A stretch of 64,000 nt of DNA, from positions 434,001 to 498,000 of the forward strand of contig NZ_FCOT01000013.1 in assembly GCF_900046455.1 (NCBI RefSeq). Reading direction: 5' to 3'. Each line of letters begins with the position of its first letter. The stretch's first letter is position 1. Below the pieces are notes generated by a model. It did not search any database, was not told where the DNA came from, and was given only the letters and a program-made list of their open reading frames with translations. This document shows, piece by piece, positions 26,008 to 35,249 of the stretch. Both the position numbers and the translations under genes were made by a program. The stretch is from Cellulomonas timonensis (GTDB lineage Bacteria > Actinomycetota > Actinomycetes > Actinomycetales > Cellulomonadaceae).

Positions 26008-29000
26008 CAGAGTTGCGCGTACCCGCCCACCAGGTGGCTGGGCTTCATGAGGATGCGGGTCAGGGAGTTGTGGATCCCGCCACGCTGGCCCGACGCCTCC
26101 GCGAGCGGCACGTCGATGAGCCGGTCCTGGGCGTGGTGCATGTAGACGGTGCCCTCGGGCATCCGGTAGGACACGACGGCCCGGGCCACCACGACCCCGT
26201 TGCGGTTCACCGCCTCGATCCAGTCGTTGTCCGCGACGCCGATCTTCGCGGCGTCTTTCTCGCTCATCCAGATCAGCGGCCCGCCCCGGGACAGGCTGAG
26301 CATGAGCAGGTTGTCCTGGTACTCGGAGTGGATGGACCACTTGTTGTGCGGGGTGAGGTACCGCAGCGTGATGCCCAGCTCGCCCTGCGTGCCGAGTTGC
26401 GGCTCGCCGAAGAGCGCCGCCATGTTGAGCGGCGGCCGGAAGACCGGCAGCTGCTCGCCGAGCTCGATCATCCAGTCGTGGTCGAGGAAGAAGTGCTGGC
26501 GCCCGGTGAGCGTGTGCCACGGCTTGAGGTGCTCGGTGTTGGTGGTGAACGGCGAGTAGCGCCGCCCGCCGGTCTCCGAGCCAGACCACTCCGGCGAGGT
26601 GAGCACCGGCGCGGGCGCCGCCTGGGCGTCGGCGAAGGTGACGCGCCGCCCCTCGTTCTCCAGCGCGAGCACCTCGACCATCGGCTGCCCGGTGCGGCGC
26701 TCCAGGTCGCGGAAGCCCGCCGCCGCCAGGGCGCCGTTCGTGGCGGCCGACTGCGCCAGGATCGCCTCGCAGGCGTGCACGTCCCGCTGCAGCGACGGCC
26801 GCCCGTCCGCGACGCCGCCGCGCACCACGCCGTTCTTGCGGGCCAGGTACGCCACCGGCTCGGTGAGGTCGTAGGTGATGCCCTTGGTCGTGGCGCCGAG
26901 CTTGTCGGCGAGCGGGCCCAGCGCGCCGAGCTTCTCCGCCACCGCCGGGTAGTCCCGATCCACCACCACGAGCTTCGGCATGGTCTTTCCCGGCACGGGG
27001 TCGCACTCGCCCAGCTTCCAGTCCCGGACCCGGCCGGAGGGGTTGGCCATGGCATCGGGGGTGTCGTGCATCAGCGGCACGGCCACGACGTCCTTGCGGG
27101 CGCCCAGGTGCACGGCCGCGAGCTCGGAGAACCTGCGGGCGATGGTGTGGAACGCGTCGAAGTCGGTGCGCGTCTGCCACGGCGGCGCGATGGCCGGGTT
27201 GAACGAGTTGACGAACGGGTGCATGTCCGTGGTGCTCAGGTCGAACTTCTCGTACCAGGTGGCCGCGGGCAGCACCACATCGGAGAACAGGGTGGTGCTG
27301 GTCATCCGGAAGTCCATGGTGAGCAGCAGGTCGAGCTTGCCGAGGGTGGCCTCCGGCGCCCACGCCACGTCCCGGGGACGGACCCCGGGCTCCGCCTCGT
27401 GGGCCCGCAGCGAGGAGTCGGTGCCGAGCAGGTGCTTGAGGAAGTACTCGTCGCCCTTGCCCGAGCTGCCCAGCAGGTTCGAGCGCCACACCGTGAGCAG
27501 CCGCGGGTGGTTCGCCGCCGCCTCCGGGTCCTCGCCCGCGAACTTGAGGCTGCCGTCCAGCAGCGCGGCTGGCACGTACTGGTCGACGGGGACCCCGGCG
27601 GCCTCCGCGTCGTCGGCCAGCGTCAGCGAGCTGCGGTCGAAGGTCGGGTAGCTGGGCATCCAGCCCATCCGCGCGGACTTGGCCAGCACGTCCGCCGTCG
27701 CCATGCCCGTGAACGCCCCGCCGCCGGCCGCTGAGGCGAGGGCGTCGGCGCCGAAAGAGTCGTAGCGGTACTGGCCGGAGTGCAGGTACCAGTAGGCCGT
27801 CTGGATCATCAGGCGCGGGGGGCGCGACCAGTCGAGCGCGTTGGCGTACTGCGTGAAGCCGGTGAGCGGCCGCACCTTCTCCTGGCCGACGTAGTGCGCC
27901 CAGCCGCCGCCATTGACGCCCTGCGTGCCGCACAGCATGGTCAGCGTGAGGAACGCCCGGTACATCGTGTCGGCGTGGAACCAGTGGTTGACGCCCGCGC
28001 CCATGATGATCATGGACCGGCCCTTCGACTCCTCCGCGTTGGCGGCGAACTCCCGGCCCACCCGGGCGGCCTTCGACGCCGCCACCCCGGTGATGGCCTC
28101 CTGCCAGGCGGGGGTGCACGGCGACGACGCGTCGTCGTACCCCGTCGGCCAGGTCCCGGGCAGCCCCGGCCGCCCCACCCCGTACTGCGCCAGGAGCAGG
28201 TCGTACACCGTGGTCACCAGGTGGCCGGCCACCACCCGCATCGGGACGCCGCGCCGGATGACCCCCGCCGAGCCGTCCACCCCGTCGAAGCGCGGGAGGT
28301 CCACCTCGACGCCGCGCGCCCCCTCCCCGGCCATGCTGAGCATCGGCACGACGTCGCCCAGGTCGAGGTTCCACCGCCCCTCGCCTTCGTCGCCGTACCG
28401 GAAGCCGAGCGAGCCGTTCGGCGCCACGGGCCGCCCAGTGGCATCGTCGAGCAGCATCGGCTTGAAGTCCGCATGCTCGCTGATCCCGCCCAGGTCAGCC
28501 TCGGTGAGGACCTTGCCCGGCGTGAACCGGTCACCATGCGGCTCCAGCCGCACCAGGAACGGCAGGTCGGTGAACCGGCGCACGTACTGGTCGAAGTGCG
28601 GGGTGGTGCGGTCCACGAAGAACTCCTTGAGCACCACGTGCCCCATCGCCATCGCCAAAGCGCCGTCGGTGCCCGGCTGCGGGGCGAGCCACTCGTCGCC
28701 GAACTTCACGTTGTCCGCGTAGTCGGGGGAGATGGCCACCACCTTCTGGCCCCGGTACCGGGCCTCCACCATCCAGTGGGCGTCGGGCGTGCGGGTCACC
28801 GGCACGTTCGAGCCCCACATGATCAGGTAGCCGGCGTCCCACCAGTCGCCCGACTCCGGCACGTCCGTCTGGTCGCCGAAGACCTGCGGGGAGGCGACGG
28901 GCAGGTCCGCGTACCAGTCGTAGAACGAGAGCATCGCGCCGCCGATCAGCGCGAAGAACCGCGACCCGACACCATGCGACACCATCGACATCGCCGGGAT

Positions 29001-29624
29001 GGGGGAGAAGCCCGCGATCCGGTCCGGCCCATGCTCCTTGATGGTGTGCACATGCGCGGCGGCGACCATCTCGACGGCCTCGTCCCAGGTCGCGCGGACC
29101 AGCCCGCCCTTGCCGCGCGCCGCCTTGTACGCCCGGCAGCGCCCCGGGTCGGCCATGATGTCCGCCCACGCGAGGACGGGGTCGTCGGTGCGGGCGCGGG
29201 CCTCGCGGTACATCTCCAGCAGCAGGCCCCGCACGTACGGGTATCGGACCCGGGTGGGCGAGTACGTGTACCAGCTGAACGCCGCGCCGCGCGGGCAGCC
29301 CCGAGGCTCGTACTCCGGGCGTCCTGGGCCCGTGGTCGGGTAGTCCGTCTGCTGGGCCTCCCACGTGATGATGCCGTCCTTGACGAACACCCTCCACGAG
29401 CATGAGCCGGTGCAGTTGACCCCGTGGGTGGAGCGCACCACCTTGTCGTGGCTCCACCTGTCCCGGTAGAAGGCGTCGGCCTGCCTGCCCCCCACCTCGT
29501 GCAGCGTGCGCAGATCGTCGGAGACCTCGTTCTTCTGGAAGAACCGGCGGGTGCGCAGCAGCGCGCGGACCACGTCGTCGTCCATCTGTGGCGGGGTGGT
29601 GGCGGGGTCCTCCTGGATCGACAC
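25920..29624 (-). CDS. narG: Respiratory nitrate reductase 1, alpha subunit
   Basis: Catalytic subunit; reduces nitrate to nitrite at a bis-MGD molybdenum centre. It has 1,234 residues, normal for NarG. The N-terminal FS0 [4Fe-4S] site is HGVNCTGSCSW with a later Cys in EPRGCPRGAAFSWYTYSP. YADLPVASPQVFGDQTDVPESGDWWDAGY contains the region of the Asp ligand to molybdenum. GVNHWFHADTMYRAFL and LSRGGPLIWMSEKDA are also family blocks. I choose the GTG at 29624 (SIQEDP) because GGAAGGAC lies just before it and the length fits. It is the first gene of narGHJI, 59 bases after narK. Confidence 0.97.
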   Translation of the reverse strand: MSIQEDPATTPPQMDDDVVRALLRTRRFFQKNEVSDDLRTLHEVGGRQADAFYRDRWSHDKVVRSTHGVNCTGSCSWRVFVKDGIITWEAQQTDYPTTGPGRPEYEPRGCPRGAAFSWYTYSPTRVRYPYVRGLLLEMYREARARTDDPVLAWADIMADPGRCRAYKAARGKGGLVRATWDEAVEMVAAAHVHTIKEHGPDRIAGFSPIPAMSMVSHGVGSRFFALIGGAMLSFYDWYADLPVASPQVFGDQTDVPESGDWWDAGYLIMWGSNVPVTRTPDAHWMVEARYRGQKVVAISPDYADNVKFGDEWLAPQPGTDGALAMAMGHVVLKEFFVDRTTPHFDQYVRRFTDLPFLVRLEPHGDRFTPGKVLTEADLGGISEHADFKPMLLDDATGRPVAPNGSLGFRYGDEGEGRWNLDLGDVVPMLSMAGEGARGVEVDLPRFDGVDGSAGVIRRGVPMRVVAGHLVTTVYDLLLAQYGVGRPGLPGTWPTGYDDASSPCTPAWQEAITGVAASKAARVGREFAANAEESKGRSMIIMGAGVNHWFHADTMYRAFLTLTMLCGTQGVNGGGWAHYVGQEKVRPLTGFTQYANALDWSRPPRLMIQTAYWYLHSGQYRYDSFGADALASAAGGGAFTGMATADVLAKSARMGWMPSYPTFDRSSLTLADDAEAAGVPVDQYVPAALLDGSLKFAGEDPEAAANHPRLLTVWRSNLLGSSGKGDEYFLKHLLGTDSSLRAHEAEPGVRPRDVAWAPEATLGKLDLLLTMDFRMTSTTLFSDVVLPAATWYEKFDLSTTDMHPFVNSFNPAIAPPWQTRTDFDAFHTIARRFSELAAVHLGARKDVVAVPLMHDTPDAMANPSGRVRDWKLGECDPVPGKTMPKLVVVDRDYPAVAEKLGALGPLADKLGATTKGITYDLTEPVAYLARKNGVVRGGVADGRPSLQRDVHACEAILAQSAATNGALAAAGFRDLERRTGQPMVEVLALENEGRRVTFADAQAAPAPVLTSPEWSGSETGGRRYSPFTTNTEHLKPWHTLTGRQHFFLDHDWMIELGEQLPVFRPPLNMAALFGEPQLGTQGELGITLRYLTPHNKWSIHSEYQDNLLMLSLSRGGPLIWMSEKDAAKIGVADNDWIEAVNRNGVVVARAVVSYRMPEGTVYMHHAQDRLIDVPLAEASGQRGGIHNSLTRILMKPSHLVGGYAQLCFAFNYLGPTGNQRDEVTVIRRRSQEVRY

Positions 29625-29683
29625 GGGGGTCCTTCCCAGTTCTCCGGCGATGCTCGGGCGGGGCTGCGGATCTGGCGGGCAGG

Positions 29684-30898
29684 TCAGGGGGAGCGGTGCG
29701 CGGAGCGGCGCAGCGGCCCCCATGTGAACAGCGCTGTCGCGATGCTGGTGAGGGCGAGCAGCGCCAACCCGGGCGCGTAGCTGCCCACTGAGCTGTAGAA
29801 GGCGCCCATGATGAGCGGGGGGACGAAGCCGCCGAGGCCGCCCGCGGCGCCCACAATCCCGGTCACGGCGCCCACCTTCGCCGCAGGCGCCAGGCGCGCG
29901 ACCAGCGCGAACGTCGCCCCCGCGGCGGCGCCGAGCGCGGCGGCCAACCCCAGGAACGCGACGGTGCCCCAGGGGACGAGCGCGGGCTGGAAGGCGGCGA
30001 CGGCGGCGAGCGCGGCGGCCACCAGGAAGCAGGCGACGAGCACCGTGATCGGGTCGATCCTGTCTGAGAGCCAGCCCCCGACCGGGCGCATCGCGACGGC
30101 CAGGACCACGAACCCTGCCGTCCGCAGCGCCGCGTCGGAGGGGGTGAGGTCGTACGCGTTGGTGAGGTAGGTCGGCAAGTAGACGCTGAACGCGACGAAC
30201 CCGCCGAACCCGATCGCGTATGGCCAGGACAGCTGCAACGTCGCCGGCAGCTTGAAGGTCTCCCAGGTGCGCTTGACGAAGGAGCCCGGAGGCGGCGGGG
30301 TGCGGCCTGGCGCGTCGCGCATCCAGAGGGCGGCGACGATCGCGTACGCCACGAGGATCGCCGAGACGAGCACGAACGGGGCGCCGTCGCCGAACCGGTC
30401 CACCAGGTTGACGGTGGTGAACGCGGAGATCGCGGTGCCGCCCATGCCGATCCCGAAGATCCCCAGCGCGGTGCCGCGCCGCGCGGGCGGGTACCAGGCG
30501 TTGACCAGCGGGACGCCGATCGCGAAGGCCGTGCCGCCCAGGCCGAGGAAGAACCCGCCGACCAGCATCGCCACATAGCTCTGCGCCACGAAGCCGACGT
30601 AGAGCACGGGGATCACGGTGAGCAGGCTGATCACCGGGAACATCAGGCGGGCGCCGAACCGGTCGGTCAGCGCGCCGACGGGGATCCGGCCCAGGGACCC
30701 GACGATCACCGGCACGGCCACGATCACCGACTGCTCGAAGTCCGTGAGGTCCAGCGCCTCGCGGTAGCTCGACGCCAGAGGGCTGATCAGCGCCCAGGCC
30801 CAGAAGTTCACCATGAACCCGACGGTGCCGAGCAGCAGCATTAGCCCGGCAGGCGATCTCTCGCCCGCCTCGTCTCGCGCACGTCCCACATCGGACAC
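29684..30898 (-). CDS. narK: Nitrate/nitrite transporter (NarK family, MFS)
   Basis: Major-facilitator transporter moving nitrate in and/or nitrite out. The GTG at 30898 (SDVGRARDEAGERSPAG) gives 404 residues and about twelve helices. FMVNFWAWALISPLASSYRE, GSLGRIPVGALTDRFGARLMFP and the NNP signatures GGTAFAIGVPLVNAWYPP and GAVTGIVGAAGGLGGFVPP are present. The frame stays open upstream but the added sequence is Arg/His-rich and not family-like. GGGGGGCGG before the GTG may serve as ribosome binding site. It is probably co-transcribed with narGHJI. The second transporter, at 35246, belongs to the assimilatory set. Confidence 0.93.
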   Translation of the reverse strand: MSDVGRARDEAGERSPAGLMLLLGTVGFMVNFWAWALISPLASSYREALDLTDFEQSVIVAVPVIVGSLGRIPVGALTDRFGARLMFPVISLLTVIPVLYVGFVAQSYVAMLVGGFFLGLGGTAFAIGVPLVNAWYPPARRGTALGIFGIGMGGTAISAFTTVNLVDRFGDGAPFVLVSAILVAYAIVAALWMRDAPGRTPPPPGSFVKRTWETFKLPATLQLSWPYAIGFGGFVAFSVYLPTYLTNAYDLTPSDAALRTAGFVVLAVAMRPVGGWLSDRIDPITVLVACFLVAAALAAVAAFQPALVPWGTVAFLGLAAALGAAAGATFALVARLAPAAKVGAVTGIVGAAGGLGGFVPPLIMGAFYSSVGSYAPGLALLALTSIATALFTWGPLRRSAHRSP

Positions 30899-30920
30899 GG
30901 CCGCCCCCCGGCGATGGACC

Positions 30921-30953
30921 TCACCCGTTCGGGCGAGATGTCCACTTCTGGAC
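30921..30953 (-). promoter_or_regulatory. Two inverted repeats upstream of narK
   Basis: TCACCCG-TT-CGGGCGA (30921-30936, one mismatch) and GTCCA-CTTC-TGGAC (30940-30953, perfect arms) lie 23-55 bases upstream of the narK start. Either could be an operator of a nitrate, oxygen or NO regulator. Neither matches the classic FNR box TTGAT-N4-ATCAA. The remaining 160-base gap to the VanZ-like gene shows nothing else. Confidence 0.4.
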
Positions 30954-31060
30954 GCTAGCAGTGGGGCCATCCTCCTGCGACAGCGGGTGTGGCGGTCTGG
31001 CATGCCCCGAGCGCCACTACCGTGGGCGGCCCGGTTTTGTCCCGCTTGGAGTGTCTTCCT

Positions 31061-31454
31061 GTGATCTCCACCCTGCTCGTCGCCTACCCGTGGTTCTCTC
31101 CGGCGGTCCTCGCCGTGCTCGTGCTCGCTGGACCGCTGCTCGGCAGTTGGCTGGCCGGCCGCCAGCGGCTGGCGTGGACGTTCTTCGGCGCCTCGCTCCT
31201 TCCGGTGGTGGCGCTCACGCTCGTTCCGACGAGCCGGGAGGTGTTCGAGCGCTGCGCTGTGGCGTGGACCGTGCCGACTTTTAGCCGCGTGGAGCTCTGC
31301 CGGGATCGAGGTGGTGCAGGCGCTCCTCACCGGTCTCGGAAGGTCGTGTGACACGAACGACTGGCTCTCCAACTCGATCGGCGCCGTGATCGGGGCCGGC
31401 CTGGGATGGGCGGCACTAGCGGTGCGCCGACGGGAGGCGGCGCCAGTGCGCTAG
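31061..31454 (+). pseudogene. VanZ-like membrane protein, internally deleted and frameshifted
   Basis: From a GTG at 31061 (GGAG 10 bases upstream) the frame reads ISTLLVAYPWFSPAVLAVLV and on through a VanZ-like N-terminal half to TVPTFSRVEL. It then degenerates and stops at 31351. In another frame the sequence resumes with SAGIEVVQALLTGLGRSCDT, NDWLSNSIGAVIGAGLGW, the VanZ C-terminal signature, and ends at TAG 31452-31454. The helix normally between the halves is missing, so a deletion plus frameshift near 31290-31300 is the simplest reading. VanZ-like proteins are small membrane proteins of mostly unknown function. This is a pseudogene or a local sequence error. Confidence 0.65.
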
Positions 31455-31476
31455 GAGGCATGGCCCGCGGCCCGGC

Positions 31477-33024
31477 TCAGGCGCCAGGGCGAGTCGATCC
31501 GGTCCGGGCGCCTGGGACAGCCGGGCGGCGCGCCAGCGAGGGCTGCCCACCAGGCGGGGAGGGGTCGCTGCGCCCCAGCCACTCGAGCAGTCCGCACACG
31601 GCGTCCTCGCAGCCGCCGCAGCCGGTCGTCGCGCGGGTGGTCCTGGCGACGTCGGCGACCGAGCGCGCCCCGGTCTGCCAGGACGCCACCAGGTCGCCCT
31701 TGGTCACGCCGTTGCAGCGGCACACGGTGGCGCGATCGGGCATGAGCAGCGGCGAGCCGCCCTGCTCCGGGGCTCCGCCGCCGCGGGCCGGTCGCAGCAG
31801 CAGGTGGGCCGGGTCCAGCGGCGCCGGGGTGCGGCGCGTGTAGGCAGACGTCAGGTCCGCGGCCACCGGCCCCGCGCCCACGCACGTCGCGCCGACGACC
31901 ACGCCGCCCTCGACCACCACCTCGACGTGGCGGCCCGCCCCGGGATCGCTGAGCCGGACGGCGCGCCTGCCGTCGCCGCCTGCCCCGCTCACACCCATCG
32001 TGATGACGTCGAGGCCCTGGGCCTTGACGCGCAGCACGTCGACCACCGGCGCCTCGTGCTCGGCGTTGGCGTCGGCGTCGCGCGTGCCGCCCGCCAGGTG
32101 CTCGGCGAGCCGGCGTGCCTGGTCCCATCCCTGGGCGAGCAGCCCGTGGCCCCCCTCGGGTGGTTGCGCGCAGTCCCCGATCGCGTGCACGTCCGGGTCA
32201 GACGTGCGGGCCTGCCGGTCGACGACGATCCCGCGGTCCACCGCGAGACCGCACGCCGCCGCCAGCCCTGTCTCCGGGACTGTGCCCGCGGCCAGCACGA
32301 GCAGGTCCGCCGCGACCGCCTCCCCGTCGGAGAGCAGCAGCCCGCGCAGCCGCCCGTCCGCGACCAGTGCCGACGACACTCCGAGGCCCGCCAGGCGCCG
32401 GATGCCCAGCCGGTCCAGGGCGTGGGCCACGGCGCCACCGGCCGCCTCGTCGAGGTGGCGTTCCATGACGTGCGTGCCCCGGTGGACCACTGTGACCCGA
32501 AGGCCGCGGCGGACGAGCCCGCACGCCACCTCGAGGCCGAGCACGCCACCGCCGAGGACCACGGCGTCGCGGGCGTTCAGTGTCGCCGCGACGATCTCGC
32601 GCGCGTCATCGAGGGTGCGCAGCGGATGCACCCCGGCCACCAGCGACGACGGGCCGCGCGCCGGCTCGCCCGCGCGGCGCAGCCCGGGGATCTCCGGCTC
32701 CACCGCCCGGGCGCCCGTGGCCAGCACCAGGGTGTCGTAGCCGACCATCGGCCCGTCGGCGGTGGCCACCGTGCGGCGCTCGCGGTCGATGGCCGTCACC
32801 AAGGCGCCGGCGCGGACGCGCACGCCGCCCACCGGCGGGCCAGCCAGGGTGAGCGAGGCGAGCTCGACGGTCCCCGCCACCACTTCGCTCAGCAGCACCC
32901 GGTTGTACGGCTCGTACTCCTCCGCCCCGAGCACCGTGACGGCCACATCCGGGTCGCGTCGCACGAGCTCCTCGACGAACCGGGAACCGACCATGCCGTT
33001 GCCCACGACGACGACGCGCCTCAT
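31477..33024 (-). CDS. FAD-dependent NAD(P)H oxidoreductase with BFD-type [2Fe-2S] domain (assimilatory nitrate reductase electron-transfer subunit)
   Basis: A 515-residue flavoprotein similar to the N-terminal half of NirB. The FAD motif is RRVVVVGNGMVGSRFVEEL, the NAD(P)H motif is VVLGGGVLGLEVACGLVRRG, and the FAD-closing motif is VHAIGDCAQPP. Near the C-terminus a bacterioferritin-associated-ferredoxin-like domain holds CRCNGVTKG and TGCGGCEDAVC, four [2Fe-2S] ligands. It has no siroheme domain. Its ATG overlaps the nasA stop, so it most likely hands NAD(P)H electrons to the assimilatory nitrate reductase next to it (NasB/NasC-like role). Confidence 0.88.
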   Translation of the reverse strand: MRRVVVVGNGMVGSRFVEELVRRDPDVAVTVLGAEEYEPYNRVLLSEVVAGTVELASLTLAGPPVGGVRVRAGALVTAIDRERRTVATADGPMVGYDTLVLATGARAVEPEIPGLRRAGEPARGPSSLVAGVHPLRTLDDAREIVAATLNARDAVVLGGGVLGLEVACGLVRRGLRVTVVHRGTHVMERHLDEAAGGAVAHALDRLGIRRLAGLGVSSALVADGRLRGLLLSDGEAVAADLLVLAAGTVPETGLAAACGLAVDRGIVVDRQARTSDPDVHAIGDCAQPPEGGHGLLAQGWDQARRLAEHLAGGTRDADANAEHEAPVVDVLRVKAQGLDVITMGVSGAGGDGRRAVRLSDPGAGRHVEVVVEGGVVVGATCVGAGPVAADLTSAYTRRTPAPLDPAHLLLRPARGGGAPEQGGSPLLMPDRATVCRCNGVTKGDLVASWQTGARSVADVARTTRATTGCGGCEDAVCGLLEWLGRSDPSPPGGQPSLARRPAVPGARTGSTRPGA

Positions 33025-35249
33025 CGGGGCCCCCGGCCCGCGGCGGCCGCGTCATCCACCGGCTCGTCGTCGGCGGGCTGCTCGGCGGAGGGCGGGGCGG
33101 GGCGCCGCGCCACCGCGCACAGCTTGAGGTCGGGCATGCCCGACACGGGGTCGGTGGTGTCGAGGGTGAGCCGGTTCACGCTGCCGGGGCCGGCCCAGTG
33201 GAACGGCATGAACACCGTGTCCAGCCGGGCGCTCGGTGTGACATGCGCGACGGCCATCGCCTCGCCCCGCGCGGAGGCGACCTGCACGAGCTCCCCGTCG
33301 GCGACACCCACCAGGTCGGCGAGCAGCGGGTGGAGCTCGACGAACGGCTCGGGCTGCGCGGCGGCCAGCGCCGGGACCCGGCGGGTCTGCGCCCCCGACT
33401 GGTAGTGCTGGAGGACGCGGCCGGTGATGAGGTGCACGGGAGCGTCGGGGCGCAGGCCGTCTGACGGGGAGTCGGGCTCCACCACGACGAGTCGCGCGCG
33501 GCCGTCGGGTGTCGGGAAGCGCTCTAGGAACAGCCGGGGCGTGCCGGGGTGCTGCTCTGAGCCCGCTGGGGTGGCAGGGCACGGCCAGAACAGCCCGCGG
33601 TGGTCGGCGTCGAGCCGCGCGTGGCTCAGGCCGCTGTAGTCGGCGACCCCTCCCGCGCTGGCCCGGGCGAGCTCGTCGAAGACCTCGGCGGGGTCGACGG
33701 GGAACCCAGTGGGCACACCCAGCAGCGCCGCCAGGTCGTGCAGCACCTCGAGCTCGGTGCGGACGCCCTGCGGCGCGGGCAGCGCCTGGCGGCGGCGCAG
33801 CACCCGGCCCTCGAGCGACGTCATCGTGCCCTCCTCCTCGGCCCACTGGGTCACGGGGAGCACCACATCCGCTAAGAGGGCTGTCTCGGAGGGCACCACG
33901 TCGCACACCACCAAGAGGTCCAGCGCCGCCAAGCGCTCGCGGACCCGGAGGGCGTCGGGGGCGCTGACCACCAGGTTGGAGCCGTGCACCAGCAGCGCGC
34001 GCGGCCCGTCGGCTGTGCCGCACCGCCGCAGCAGCTCGACGGCCGGCACACCCGGGCCCGGCAGGTCGCCAGGGTCCACGCCCCACACCGACGCGACATG
34101 CGCCCGGGCGGCCGGGTCGTCGATCCGGCGCGCCCCGGGGAGCTGGTCGGCCTTCTGGCCGTGCTCGCGCCCGCCCTGTCCGTTGCCCTGCCCGGTGATG
34201 GCGCCATAGCCGCTGCCGACCCTCCCGGGCAGGCCGAGCGCCAGCGCCAGGTTGATCGCCGCGCTGACCGTCGCCGTGCCCTGGGCGCTCTGCTCCACGC
34301 CGCGCCCGGTCAGCACGTACGCGCCGCGGCCACCCCGCGCGGGGGACGCCGCGGCGAGCAGGCGCGCCACTGCGCGCAGGTCGGCGGCGGGGACGCCGCA
34401 CACCTGCTCGGCGCGCTCGGGCCACCACGCGGACACGCTGCTGCGCACCTCGCGCGCGCCGGTCGTGCGGCTCGCGAGGTACCGGCTGTCGGCGAGCCCC
34501 CCCGCCCACAGCACGTGGGCGAGGGCGAGCAGCACCCCGACGTCGGTCCCGGGCGCCGGTTGCAGGTGCACGCCCGCCCCGTCGTCCGCCAGCGCCGCGG
34601 GGGGCGTGCGCCGCGGGTCGACCACCACCAGGCCGCCCGACGCGCGCGCCCCGGCCAGGTGCGCCCCCGACGGCGGCATCGTCTCGGCGAGGTTGCTGCC
34701 CAACAGCAGCACCGCCTGCGCGCCGCCGAGGTCCGCCAGCGGGAACGGCAGCCCCCGGTCCACCCCGAATGCGCGGTTCGCCCCGGCTGCGGCGCTGGCC
34801 ATGCAGAACCGGCCGTTGTAGTCGATGAAGGGGGTGCGCAGCCCCACGCGCGCGAACTTGCCGAGCGCATAGGCCTTCTCGTTCGTCAGCCCGCCCCCGC
34901 CGAACACCGCCACGGCCTCCCGGCCGTGCCGGGCCTGGATCTCCCGCACACGATCGGCCACCATGCCCAGCGCCTCGTCCCAGGTCGCGGGGCGCAGCTC
35001 GCCGTCGGGACCTCGCAGCAGCGGCGTGGTGAGCCGGTCCGAGGCGCGCAGCACCTGGCCGCTGGTCCAGCCCTTCTGGCACAGCCCGCCCCGGTTGGTC
35101 GGGAAGTCCCGTCCGGCCACCGCCACCGGCGCCCCTGCGGCTAGCGCGTCGTCGTCCGGCGGCCCCAGCGTCATCGCGCACTGCAATGCGCAGTACGGGC
35201 AGTGCGTCGCCGCACTCACGGCTGCCGCGCTCACGGTCGCCGCGCTCAC
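33021..35249 (-). CDS. nasA: Assimilatory nitrate reductase catalytic subunit (molybdopterin)
   Basis: Cytoplasmic bis-MGD enzyme reducing nitrate to nitrite for nitrogen assimilation. It has 742 residues. The N-terminal [4Fe-4S] motif is HCPYCALQCAMTLGPP with its fourth Cys in RGGLCQKGW, unlike the His ligand of NarG. FIDYNGRFCMASAAAGANRAFG contains the likely Cys ligand to Mo. GQGNGQGGREHGQKADQLPG and the C-terminal dinucleotide-binding domain (HLITGRVLQHYQSGAQTRRV) are also present. The first GTG (35249) overlaps the transporter stop as GTGA; further in-frame GTGs at 35234 and 35219 arise from a 15-bp repeat, so the exact start is uncertain by ten residues. Confidence 0.93.
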   Translation of the reverse strand: MSAATVSAAAVSAATHCPYCALQCAMTLGPPDDDALAAGAPVAVAGRDFPTNRGGLCQKGWTSGQVLRASDRLTTPLLRGPDGELRPATWDEALGMVADRVREIQARHGREAVAVFGGGGLTNEKAYALGKFARVGLRTPFIDYNGRFCMASAAAGANRAFGVDRGLPFPLADLGGAQAVLLLGSNLAETMPPSGAHLAGARASGGLVVVDPRRTPPAALADDGAGVHLQPAPGTDVGVLLALAHVLWAGGLADSRYLASRTTGAREVRSSVSAWWPERAEQVCGVPAADLRAVARLLAAASPARGGRGAYVLTGRGVEQSAQGTATVSAAINLALALGLPGRVGSGYGAITGQGNGQGGREHGQKADQLPGARRIDDPAARAHVASVWGVDPGDLPGPGVPAVELLRRCGTADGPRALLVHGSNLVVSAPDALRVRERLAALDLLVVCDVVPSETALLADVVLPVTQWAEEEGTMTSLEGRVLRRRQALPAPQGVRTELEVLHDLAALLGVPTGFPVDPAEVFDELARASAGGVADYSGLSHARLDADHRGLFWPCPATPAGSEQHPGTPRLFLERFPTPDGRARLVVVEPDSPSDGLRPDAPVHLITGRVLQHYQSGAQTRRVPALAAAQPEPFVELHPLLADLVGVADGELVQVASARGEAMAVAHVTPSARLDTVFMPFHWAGPGSVNRLTLDTTDPVSGMPDLKLCAVARRPAPPSAEQPADDEPVDDAAAAGRGPR
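35205..35249 (-). repeat. Threefold 15-bp repeat giving three GTG start candidates of nasA
   Basis: On the minus strand three units, GTGAGCGCGGCGACC, GTGAGCGCGGCAGCC and GTGAGTGCGGCGACG, follow one another and encode VSAAT/VSAAA/VSAAT. Each begins with an in-frame GTG. Only the first overlaps the upstream stop. Confidence 0.85.

Noticed and set aside
30899-31372. Extension of the narK frame by about 158 residues upstream of 30898
   Set aside because: The added part is charged, repetitive in Arg/His and overlaps the VanZ-like gene antisense; NarK homologues start at the chosen GTG region.
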